The translations under genes were made by a program, and so were the position numbers. Below, in pieces: positions 55,209 to 64,000 of a DNA stretch of 64,000 nt (within the stretch, counting starts at the first letter, position 1; every line of letters starts with the position of its first letter). Location: contig CAJNDS010002335.1 in assembly GCA_905221605.1 (NCBI GenBank), positions 346,887-410,886 on the forward strand, in the 5' to 3' direction. Under the pieces are notes generated by a model. The model had not been told where the DNA came from and did no database searches. It was given only the letters and a program-made list of their open reading frames with translations. This DNA is from Symbiodinium natans (taxonomy: Eukaryota; Sar; Dinophyceae; Suessiales; Symbiodiniaceae).

Positions 55209-57442
55209 GTGACGGCACCTTGGAAGCCTTGGCTTCTTAAGTGTACGTGGGTATAGGATGGTGTAGGGTTTAGGGTTCAGGTGGAGATTCGGTTCACCGG
55301 GCCTGCCCTACAAAGCATCGCCGTGAAGAGCACTGCTCGCTCATTGCACCTTACGCCCGGCCTTGTTCCGACCCTGACATGCACAGCATCTCCTCATACG
55401 CCAGGTCGCCCGCTGAATGATGATTTAAGCTTTTGCCATGCTCTGCATTGTTGCTGGCTTGCATTGCAAAACATGGGAAAGCCATGGGAGGGGATGGCTT
55501 GACCACACTCCTTGCTGCCTGTCAGTCACATCCATCCGGGCGGGTGGTCTCCGAAGGGCCCCAATCATTGTCGTTTGCTGAACACTTCTAAAGTGAGCCT
55601 GTAAACCATCTAGTTCGGGTACTGGAGACACTTGAGATCCTGGCGATAAAAAATCCTCCAACCCAAGCCCTGCAATGTGCTGAGTGTCAGCTAGGCGGGC
55701 AAAAAAGATTCACTGAAAGAAAACCCTCGGCACCTAAAGTCCCCCGTGAAACCCCCGCCCCCCCCCCCCCCCCCCCTTCACTCCTCCCCCCCTCAAAAAA
55801 ATTAGAAAACCACCTGAACCTCCCCCCAAACCTTCCCCCCCAAAAAAAATATACAAGAATTAAAAGAAAAAACGCAAAAGGTACTGAGCTTCTCCAGCTC
55901 GGTGTCGACCCCGAGCTGCTCAGCCCGCCCCGGGGCTGCCAGAGGAGGGCTGAGCTTAGGGCTTGTAAAGGGCTTTTAAGGGTTGTTGAAGGTTGTAAGG
56001 GTTTGTTTGTGAGGGTTTGCCGGGCTTTCAAGGTTTTTAATGGTTTCCCATGGTTTTTCAATGTTTACAAGGTGGGTTTTAAGGCTGTTAAGCGCTTGAA
56101 GGGGCGCATTCAAGGAGGTCCAGGGTCTGGGGTACCCTGACGCCCCCAAAACTGTGCAAGCCCCCCGCCCCTGAGCGGTGCACCGCGAGGTTGCAGACCC
56201 CAAGTGATGGCGGCGCATTCATGTCCCTGGCCTGTCCTTGCAGCTTTTGAATGTCTTCTTTTTGGGAGCGGGGCTTGGGGAGGCTTGAGGATATTTAGAG
56301 GATTTCTAGGTCTTCGGTTTCCTGAAAGGGCTCTGAACTAAGGCACCAAGGGCCCTTAGGGCCTTTAGGGTCGATACGGGGTATATTCCGGGTAAATGTA
56401 AAGGTCTCCCCAACTCTTGGGGTTCATACGCAGGCTCCTTGTAACTCCCCTCCCCATATATATATATATATATACATCTAAGGGTCAATTCGCCTCCTTT
56501 CAGGAGCCTCTTCCAAAAGCATTTGGGAGTTTGGGGTTCAGGAGGGTTTAGGTCGATTGCACAAGCCCAGATGCAAAAAAGGGCCTCCGGCATAATGAGG
56601 CCCGGATGCGAAAAGGTTTTGGGGTATAAGGTAAGGTTTTCAAATCTTCAAGAACAGCATCTTTGTTCTCCGGGCAGTCCCGGTTAAGAGCTTTGTGAAG
56701 ACCTCCAGCCCGGATGCCAAAAAACGGAGCTTGGTGAACAGATGCCCCTACAGGGGCTTGAGCCGCCTGTAGTGCACCAAGCCAGCGGAGACCTTTGCGC
56801 GAGCGCGAGAGTCGCCCGCCCCCCCCCCCCCCCCCCCCCTCGCCCAAAACAGCAAAGGTCAAAGGTTATCGCGAAATTCGTGCCTTCTAATGAATGAGAT
56901 GTATCTTCGGGAATGTGTCTTGGTGATTGAGAGATGTAGAGATGTGAGTGTGAGAGGTGAAATGCAAAACGTGCTGAGTGGCCGTAGCGAATTGCCAAAG
57001 CCTCACCTTCACAATCTCTCAATCTCCCAGCGTGCGCGTGGTGCATTCGTGGCGTATTTGAGAGATTCACGAGTCACAAGATGGGAAGTGTCAAAACCTG
57101 ACCTCTGGAGGAGAGACTTGCAATCGTTGCAGTGTATATTGAGCATCTTTGAGCTGTTGAACGTTATCTCTATGATGTAGCGCTGTGAGTAGCAGTCGCA
57201 TGTCGCAGGCAGGCGCCATCTCAAGATTGCCTGCCCCAATTTCGGAGAAGCTTCATGTGCCCAACCTTGCAGATTCAACAGGAAAGTCTTTCCTAGTTCG
57301 ACCGAACTCAACATAAGGCCTACTTGGTAGCCCAGTGGTACACTTTTCCTTTTTTGGTTCAAGTTTCCCTTACAAAGTAACCAACCCACAAAAAGGGTGC
57401 CCTGATTGCAGTATGGTTACTCGGCTACCAAGAAAATGAGTT

Positions 57443-57511
57443 GGTATGTTCCCCCTCATGTTGTGGGGGGTACTCTAATCCCGTTAGTTAGAATAAGGGA
57501 AACGTCTCCAA
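57443..57511. mobile_element. Dispersed hairpin element, copy 5 (degenerate)
   Basis: GTTGGTATGTTCCCCCTCAT on the left and TTAGTTAGAATAAGGGAAAC on the right retain the arm pattern with an altered centre. Confidence 0.55.
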
Positions 57512-59654
57512 AAATGAGGCCTCTCGCTCAGCCTCATTTGCCTTTTGTGGCCGAGGTTGTCGCCTTCGGCGCAGAGCCCGGGCAGCGGTATGTGCCTGGA
57601 CGAGTGTGGTTAGCTTCCACCCTCACTAGAGTCTGCACATTATCATTCTTAGACTTTGCCAACTATTCCAATGATACCAATGATTCGAGTTATTCCAATT
57701 CTACGCAATTATGCTGTTGTATACCATCATGTGATTTTGTACCTGTACTATATTCGACGATGATCCTCCTGGGGAGCACTCTGCTGATCCCAGGTTCGCT
57801 CAAATCAGCCCTCGTCCTGGGATGCTGGCGATGAAACGAGGCAAAGCTGGGCATGCGGAGGGTTTAGTTTAGGGGTTTAGGGGTTTAGGAGTGGAGGGTT
57901 TAGGGCCAGGGCAGTCGATACGACGCCTGGATGCAGAAAAGGGTTTCGGGGTGGAGGGTCCAGGGATTCTGAATGATTCTGGGAGGTGCTGTTCTGAATT
58001 TGGGGCTGCTAGTGCAGCAGTGCAGGATATGGAGTGGTCTCAGAGAATCCGCTTGGACGGGGTGCAGCCGTGGTTTCTATTTTGCACGCACGTAGCTGAC
58101 ATCCTCGAATTAACTGCAGGTCCAACAAGGTTCCGCATGTTCCGGCCACGAGCCACGACTGTGTTGATGAAAGCACTTGCTCTGGCATGACCTGACCTGA
58201 ACCCAAAGGCCCAAACGCTTCGTGGCCACATGCCGCAATCCCAAAACACTTGCAGACCCACAGCAAAACATAACTTTGGGCCACTAGACCCGGACCTGTG
58301 ATCGGCCCCTTTGCAGATTGCAATAAGGGTTTTCCTGTGAAGGAGAAGGAGCAACCTTCTGAAGCCATGCCAAGCCACAAAAGCTCTGAACCTCAACCCA
58401 GGGTTTGCGCCGTGAATCCTACACCCGCGCCTTCCAAAGGAACGAACGTCAGAACCTTTGTGGTTCATGGGCCGCACACTGGTGGATTTTGCGATCTGGG
58501 ACCCTTAATGGGAGAAAATACATGGCGCGCAGAAGAGCCGCAAAAGCCCTGCCGCCCCCAAAAAAACCAACAAACACACGGCTCCTGCCAGGCGGCTTTG
58601 ATGAGGAGCCCTAGCAGACGCTTGCGGAAAGGAGGCGTCGAAGGCGTGCGCCGGAGGATGCGAGGTGTGGGATCAGGGGGACCAAGGTTCCTCGCAAACT
58701 TTGCTTTGGTCCGAGGTGCGTTTTTTTGGGCCTATAGGGTTGAAAGTAGCACGGATGAAGAGTTCTATCAAAGGCAGAAGGTGCGAACACCTAGTCCAAA
58801 AAAGCTTTCATTGGAATTCTCTGGTTCTCTTATTCAGGGCAGGTCCAGGTAGGGGCCGCGCGGCCACTCGAAGCTGCAGCAAGCTCTTAGCCACAGAGCG
58901 GCGAAATCGCCCGGAGGTAGGCCCGTTTGTGGGACGAGAACCCTTTGAGCAGTTAAGACCCCAGCAGGCCTATAAGCCTTGAAGTTCCCAAACCCTATAT
59001 ACAGCGCCCATGATACTGTTTAGGGTTTATAAGGGGTTTGAAGGGTTCAGGGTGTTGAAGGGTTTAGGGCGTTTAGGGTTTTGATTGGCTCGGGATGCGA
59101 GACCCGAAGGATTGAAGCAACAGAAGCCCTAAACCCCCTTGAATAAGGATGTTCATGCCCTGGTCTCGGAGAAACACCTAGACCCCCGAACTTCTCAGGC
59201 GACTTTAGAACCCTAAACCACAGCCCCGCAAAACCCCCGAGGTGACTTAGAAGCCCTCAACGCCCCACCTCCCCTGAGTCTCTGGCAGACAGTTCTGCTT
59301 TCGTTGGGCACCAGCAAAGCCAAAGGCTTGCGATCTTGGTCCCCCCTGTGAGGTTCAGGGCTTTAGGTTAGAGGCCCTAAACACCGTCAATACACCAAAT
59401 CCCGAAACCCCATATAGCTTATCATCTGTAAACTTCTGAAGCTCCATCTGGTAGGGTTTGATGCGGGCTTGATAAGGTACGCTGCTCTTGTGATTTCTGC
59501 TTTTTTCTAAACCATCACGCAGAAGAAAGCAAGTCAGTCGCGCAGATTCCGAAGCACCAAGTAAAATTTCAGACTCCCAATTGTACACAGTGCAGTCGCG
59601 CTCAGTTGCTCAGATACAGAGACAGCGCCGAGTAATTGTACCCCAAACGCTCCT

Positions 59655-59690
59655 ACACCTGCTATGCAGTTCGCCCAGCTGTTCAGGAGG
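59655..59690 (+). CDS. EF-hand-like exon fragment (tentative)
   Basis: Frame PAMQFAQLFRRGK near an ACACCTGCTATGCAG acceptor. M-Q-F-A-Q-L-F resembles the end of an EF loop and helix. No phase partner found. Confidence 0.3.
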
Positions 59691-60803
59691 GGAAAGCACA
59701 CCCCAATAACCTTGTGGTCTGCTTGGTGGGCGGCAAGAACCCCATAGACTTTGAGGGTTTCTGGTGGGGGTCCAGGTCTGGGTTGCGCGAGATGCGGAAT
59801 TCCACTTAAGTGCCGACTGAAGGTCGGCGAGAAGAAGCCGCAGGCTCTGGCGCTAGATCCGCTAGATGTCAGGTTTCAACAATTGGGGTTCCGGGGCCCT
59901 TTAAAGGGTGCCGGAAGCTTCAGGGCATCAGCATAGGAACCCCGAAACGGCACATGGTATGACCCAAGTTTAATGGTTCAAAGCGGCAGGGCCAATCGAG
60001 GGCTTGATGGCAGCAACACGCTGCCCATCAAAGACCTGCATCGGAAGCCGTGGTCTCGCTCGAAAAGGTCGCTCTTAACAGTCTTAACAAGGTTTGGGGG
60101 CTTCTAAGCTAGGGGTTCATCGCGGGAACGAGAAGAGGGTGCCGAATCTCTCAGCTCCCACAAACCCTGAAGTCAGCTGTGTCTGGTCGGTGCAGGGGTA
60201 TCTTTCTAGCTTGCTTCACTGCCCGTCTTGCCTTCCGCGCAAGACGTTGTGCTCGGTTGAGAGCCAATGAGCCTCACCCTGAAGCTGGATCCCTAGAAGC
60301 CCTATAGGCTTCCTCAGCCCCAAGCCTCTGATCCAAACCACCACAAAGCCCTTGAACCCTAAACCATGATCCCCCCCCTGGCATCCCAAGCACGCCCGCT
60401 TCCTCGGACTGGGGCGCCTGGGAGGAAGCCCGCGGGGGTCAGCGACCGTTTCCTGCACAACAACTTCCTGAAGGACCGTTTTTCCAGGATGAGGGATCCC
60501 AGGGCTTCGGGTTTTTTTGGCGGGATCCGGCCTGCCAAGACCCGCAGTTTTGTTTCCTTATGCACACTTCTCTTCATCCTGGAGAGCCGTAGAACACAAT
60601 TTAGGCTGGTTGCCTGTCCAATCTCAAGCCCAGAGCTCAGGATCCCAACCCGTGTCAGACCAACTGCTAAACTGTGGCACTTCGCAGGCTTGCGCCCACG
60701 CCGGTGATGCCCAGCGAGCTGAGCCACCTAGCCTCATACAAGGGTATACTTTGTACATTCTACATGTATATATATAGATATATATACATATGATGCATGC
60801 GAC

Positions 60804-60806
<3 letters not shown>

Positions 60807-60843
<37 letters not shown>

Positions 60844-60922
60844 CCCGGGCACCGGACACCACAAGCAACCACCCCGAAACAGGGGCGGGCAAAGATGCCC
60901 GGGGCGCCGACCCCAAGCCCCT

Positions 60923-60963
<41 letters not shown>

Positions 60964-60964
60964 C
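60807..60964. repeat. GA microsatellites (two tracts)
   Basis: GAGAGA runs at about 60809-60839 and 60927-60964 separated by unique sequence. Ser/Leu-rich minus-strand frames here are artefacts. Confidence 0.95.
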
Positions 60965-61591
60965 AGACTTTCCACCCTAAGGCAGGCGTTTCAACCCTTG
61001 CTTGGGTTAGTAGAGCTTTGGGTCAGAAGGAGGGTATGTTTCGGAGCTCAAGCACGACCACGGCTCTTGGGGACTGAAATTGGGCATCAGCATGAAGGCA
61101 TATACATATATATATATATAATATGTACACACACATATGTGGACATTTCATGTATATTTATAGTTGTTTATATTTATATTTATACTTGTATGTATATTTC
61201 TACTTATATATTTATATTTATATGTATATTTGTGTTTATTTAAACATATACATTGTACACACACACACACTCTTTTTGCTTATTTACATTCTTATTTTTT
61301 TCTACTATATTCATCAGAACTTGAGAGAAGCACTGGGGGGTTCAAAGCCTTGAGCATGCCCCAGAAGCCGGGAGAAGCTGCGAATGATCCGAAATGATTC
61401 CAACATCTCCTCACTGCACCGCCGTCGGTGGCCCTCCTTCACAAAACCCTTCAAGGCAAGGGTTCGGTCCGGTTCGGTGTTGGGTTATTATTTTTGCTTT
61501 CGAGGACCGGATCCATTCTCCATGAACCCCAAGAGGTCATAAACCCCTCAAAGCCCCCCAAAGCCTAAAGGGGCCCTGCCTGCGCTTGAAG

Positions 61592-61633
61592 CCCAGGCGC
61601 TGGTTCCAAGAGATGCAAGCTGCGGATGTGGAG
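61592..61633 (+). CDS. Pentatricopeptide-repeat (PPR) gene, exon
   Basis: PPR proteins bind RNA in mitochondria or plastids for editing, splicing or stability. This exon reads PRRWFQEMQAADVE after CGCTTGAAG and ends at a GA donor (GACATA). A-x-x-W-F-x-E-M-x-A-A-D-V-E is the second helix and loop of a PPR motif. Joined to 61831 it becomes AADVEANIKSYGKIMEAA, the standard junction between two PPR motifs. Earlier exons of the gene were not located. Confidence 0.8.
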
Positions 61634-61830
61634 GACATAGGGTTTGGCCCGTAGGAAGTTGTGCTGAGTAGGTAGCCTTCAATTCTTTAACCAGGAGGTT
61701 GAAACTTGCCTTCCCCTAACCTAGCTCACGGACGTAGGTAACCCTCACAGAATGCTTCAATAAGAACACCCTCGCATCCTGAATGCCCCCTGTACTTGGC
61801 GGCTTGTCGTGTGACGGCCGTGATGTACAG

Positions 61831-61875
61831 GCAAACATCAAGAGCTACGGCAAAATCATGGAAGCCGCAGCTCAG
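61831..61875 (+). CDS. PPR gene, exon
   Basis: After GATGTACAG the exon reads ANIKSYGKIMEAAAQ and ends at a GTGGGT donor. S-Y-x-x-I-M-E-A-A-A is helix A of a PPR. Phase 0 on both sides. Confidence 0.85.
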
Positions 61876-62320
61876 GTGGGTTAGAACCCCCCCCCCCCGT
61901 GAGGGATGTTCGTGGTTCTCTTGGTTGCTCGCAATGGGGTCCCAGGTTACTCGGGTACCATGCTCGAGTTTTGTTTCAGGTTCCGGATGCGCTTTGAGGT
62001 GGATTGCCGCACAACCCTAAACCCTAAACCTCAAGACCCTTCAAGCCAGCTGGCCGCAATCCCTCCCAAGGACAAGCATGAGAAGGAAACCTAGAACTCC
62101 TTTATGAGGATTCGAAAGTCCCCTGAACTCTCTAAACCCTAAACCCTAAACCCTAAACCTGGTGCTGTGTCATGTTTCATGCTGGCGCCCGATATCCGCT
62201 CTTCGGAGATGGTGCTGCAGAAACCCTAAACCTATATCCCCCTTAAGAATCATTTTTTGGTTCATATAAAACCCAAGAGGATATTTATAAACAAATTGTG
62301 TATTAAGGCTCTTGAAACAG

Positions 62321-62403
62321 GTGGGCGATGTGAGCACAGCCCACAAGTGGCTGGGCGAGCTCGAGGCCTCCGGCTTCACGGCGGATTTGGACCACTACAA
62401 CAT
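62321..62403 (+). CDS. PPR gene, exon
   Basis: A CTTGAAACAG acceptor precedes VGDVSTAHKWLGELEASGFT then ADLDHYN plus a split Met codon. G-D-x-x-x-A-x-x-W-L-x-x-L-x-A-S-G-F-x-x-x-x-x-x-Y-N completes one 35-residue motif and starts the next. A GA donor (GAGCCT) in phase 2 joins it to 63210, giving YNMMARANFQAGNLEEG with correct PPR spacing. Telomere-like CCCTAAA units start 9 nt into the intron. Confidence 0.85.
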
Positions 62404-62409
62404 GAGCCT

Positions 62410-62437
62410 AGGCCCTAAACCCTAAACCCTAAACTTT
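62410..62437. repeat. CCCTAAA telomere-like run
   Basis: GGCCCTAAACCCTAAACCCT + AAAC close to the 5' end of a PPR-gene intron; a second run lies at about 62125-62160 in the preceding intron. Confidence 0.9.
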
Positions 62438-63209
62438 AGGGCCTGTGAGTTTGTGTCGGGGATGGGTTTGTGGGGGGCTTTGATTTTTTTAGAGCTGAGC
62501 AGGGGTTCTGGGGTTGAGGGTTTACCTAAGCCCATCCAGTCGATACTCCCTTATGGGTTCCCGTTTAATATATACCACGTATGTATAAGCTTGATGAAAT
62601 AGGCCCCTATTTCACACCCCGAACCCGAACCCTCCACCCTTACGACTGCATTCCCTAGAAATGTGCCGTGTAACAATCAGGCCGACATTCTACATCCGAT
62701 ACGCGTTGATCTACAAACCCTACAACTTATCCACACAACGAGCCCCGGAAAACCAAAAGGTCCTTCTGGTCAGGGTTATCCATGCATAGATATAATATGA
62801 GCTGGGATCATGCCCGCGTTCTTCTGACCCAGCAGACATGGCCGTGTCGTGCATGGCATGACGCTTCTGTTGCCATTGAAACCCCATTGCGGGGGCACGT
62901 TCTTGACATTCTGTGAGTAGACTTTCGGTCCGCAATACCCGAAATGCTCATTCCAATGAAACAGTTGCCCTAAAGCCTACGAGGCACAAAATCCCTAAAC
63001 ATACAACAGCAAGAAGCAAACCAGCTGGCCGTGAGAGCTACAGTAGTGGTTGCAGTGTTAGGACTGTGGAAAGTTCCTTGGTTTGGTTGGTTGGGATGTT
63101 TTGGGTCGAGTGTGCGGATTAGTCAGCTCTCACTGCTCAACCTGACCATGTATCTTCAAATATGGGCTACAGAGAACCTGTCCCTAAACCCTACAAACCC
63201 TAAGCCCAG

Positions 63210-63286
63210 GATGGCCCGCGCGAACTTCCAGGCTGGCAACCTCGAGGAGGGCCGCCGCTGGCTCTTCGCGGAGACGTCGCAAGCGC
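63210..63286 (+). CDS. PPR gene, exon
   Basis: After CCTAAGCCCAG the exon reads MARANFQAGNLEEGRRWLFA then ETSQA and ends with a GTCCCT donor in phase 1. A-G-N-L-E-E-G-x-x-W-L is helix B of a PPR. Telomere-like repeats directly precede the acceptor. Confidence 0.85.
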
Positions 63287-63497
63287 GTCCCTGGGGCTGG
63301 GATTCGGGCATATTCGGGGTTGTGGAGCTTTGGTTTTGTTAGAAAGGGCGCTTCAAAAGGCTTTCAGGAACCATCTGCTACACGGGGTGCTGTAGGACTT
63401 CGGGACCGAGACTTCCATGATTCCCCCCTAAACCCTAAACCCTAAACCCTAGACCCTGCGCGAGTGCTGGGCGGGCCAACCCCCCCCCCCCCTTCAG

Positions 63498-63550
63498 GCC
63501 TAGAGCCGGACATCGTGAGCTACAATGAGCTCCTTAACGGCAGATCTCGG
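63498..63550 (+). CDS. PPR gene, exon
   Basis: After a long C run and CCTTCAG the exon reads (R)LEPDIVSYNELLNG. L-E-P-D-I-V-S-Y-N-E-L-L is the textbook PPR junction and helix A. The 3' end is either a GC donor at 63540 or GTAGTA at 63551. Confidence 0.85.
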
Positions 63551-63569
63551 GTAGTACAGGCAACCTATA

Positions 63570-63680
63570 GCTTGGCATGTTCCCCCTAATACTAACAGTC
63601 CTTAATAGGGATCCTAGTAGGGGGTTACTATAATCCCCATGAAGGACTGTTAGTGTACGGGGGAACATCCCAAGATTTAT
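63570..63680. mobile_element. Dispersed hairpin element, copy 6 (best preserved)
   Basis: CTTGGCATGTTCCCCCTAAT + ACTAACAGTCCTTAATAGGGAT on the left and ATAATCCCCATGAAGGACTG + TTAGTGTACGGGGGAACATC + CCAAG on the right are near-perfect inverted arms, so the element can form one long hairpin. It sits in a PPR-gene intron. Confidence 0.85.
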
Positions 63681-63722
63681 CCCTTATGGTGTATACACCT
63701 GAAGAGTTGCATCTATCCTACA

Positions 63723-63788
63723 AAGAGGCTGCTGGCTGCTCTTGGCGAGTTGGGTGACGCCCGAGCTGCCACAGACGTGCTCCAGGAG
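63723..63788 (+). CDS. PPR gene, exon
   Basis: Frame KRLLAALGELGDARAATDVL then QE, ending at a GC donor (GCCCCG). L-G-D-A-R-A-A-T-D-V-L-Q-E is helix B of a PPR. The 5' splice boundary is not resolved (AGs at 63725 and 63727). Phase 0 exit matches the last exon. Confidence 0.75.
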
Positions 63789-63956
63789 GCCCCGTTCCAG
63801 TTCGCATGCTTGGCAGTTTGTGTTCACCAGATCTACAGTAATCCAGAGCATGCTGCTGGTATGCCGTGGTTTCCACAGCGACGGCAGATGAATCACTTGT
63901 TTGGGTCAGTCATTTGCCAGGTGCTGAATCGCAACGTGTTCGGCCCATGCTTGCAG

Positions 63957-64000
63957 GCACAGACGCGGAAGCTGACCCCGAATCTACTCAGTCGCCTGGC
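63957..64000 (+). CDS. PPR gene, exon running off the window
   Basis: After CATGCTTGCAG the exon reads AQTRKLTPNLLSRL and is open at the right edge. Joined to the previous exon it gives LQEAQTRKLTPNLLSRL, continuing the motif with correct spacing. Partial: the gene extends beyond 64000. Confidence 0.75.

Larger units (their letters stand above)
55209..61591. other. Spacer/intron region with few supported exons
   Basis: Contains C runs (about 55757-55778 and 56818-56839), hairpin-element copy 5 (57443), recurrent cassettes (55668, 59711), GA microsatellites (60807-60964) and an A/T-rich block (61100-61300). Possible exons are VSDRFLHNNFLKDRFSRM (about 60436-60490) and the EF-like fragment at 59655; neither is secure. 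Confidence 0.4.

Noticed and set aside
60640-60735. tRNA-like segment on the minus strand (GTGGCTCAGCTCG...)
   Set aside because: No T-loop GTTCGANNCC and no acceptor stem pairing; looks like chance.

Overview
The window looks like nuclear DNA of a dinoflagellate. Evidence: recognisable eukaryotic proteins are split into very short exons (about 20-150 nt). Reading frames close only if GT, GC and GA 5' splice sites are all allowed, with AG|G acceptors. Two nearly intronless genes carry spliced-leader-like motifs upstream. Arabidopsis-type telomere motifs (TTTAGGG/CCCTAAA) are scattered through introns and spacers. Every coding segment I could support is on the + strand, consistent with the unidirectional gene arrays of dinoflagellates. 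I cannot name the species.

Layout. 2.6-7.5 kb: a secreted-type M35 (deuterolysin-like) zinc metallopeptidase with a Thr-rich linker and repeated Cys-rich modules. 9.0-10.7 kb: an intronless BT1/FBT-family membrane transporter. 12.3-12.7 kb: the 3' end of a small unidentified gene. 14.6 and 17.6-17.9 kb: exons of an unidentified gene with a well-defined 3' end. 19.4-20.3 kb: a start exon with an N-myristoylation-type N-terminus and an EF-hand-like exon. 20.9-25.1 kb: a repeat-dominated block (TA tracts, a 165-bp tandem repeat, palindromic telomere-like repeats, a long hairpin array). 25.6-27.5 kb: a start exon, an ankyrin-type exon and a further exon. 32.7-55.2 kb: a long series of EF-hand exons, best resolved at 40.1-41.7 and 45.3-49.9 kb, where splice phases reconstruct intact calcium-binding loops. 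50.2-51.5 kb: a two-exon ascorbate-peroxidase-type haem peroxidase with an acylation-type N-terminus and a PDZ-like domain, lying between EF-hand exons. 61.6-64.0 kb: a pentatricopeptide-repeat (PPR) gene running off the right edge.

The genes do not form one pathway. Calcium sensing (EF-hand), H2O2 removal (peroxidase), membrane transport (BT1), secreted proteolysis (M35) and organelle RNA processing (PPR) are side by side. The most notable features are genomic: telomere-motif introns, a dispersed hairpin element of about 100 bp in six copies, frequent GC/GA donors, and a possible retrogene nested in an EF-hand locus. Exon limits were worked out by hand from frame, splice dinucleotides and family motifs, and need transcript support.
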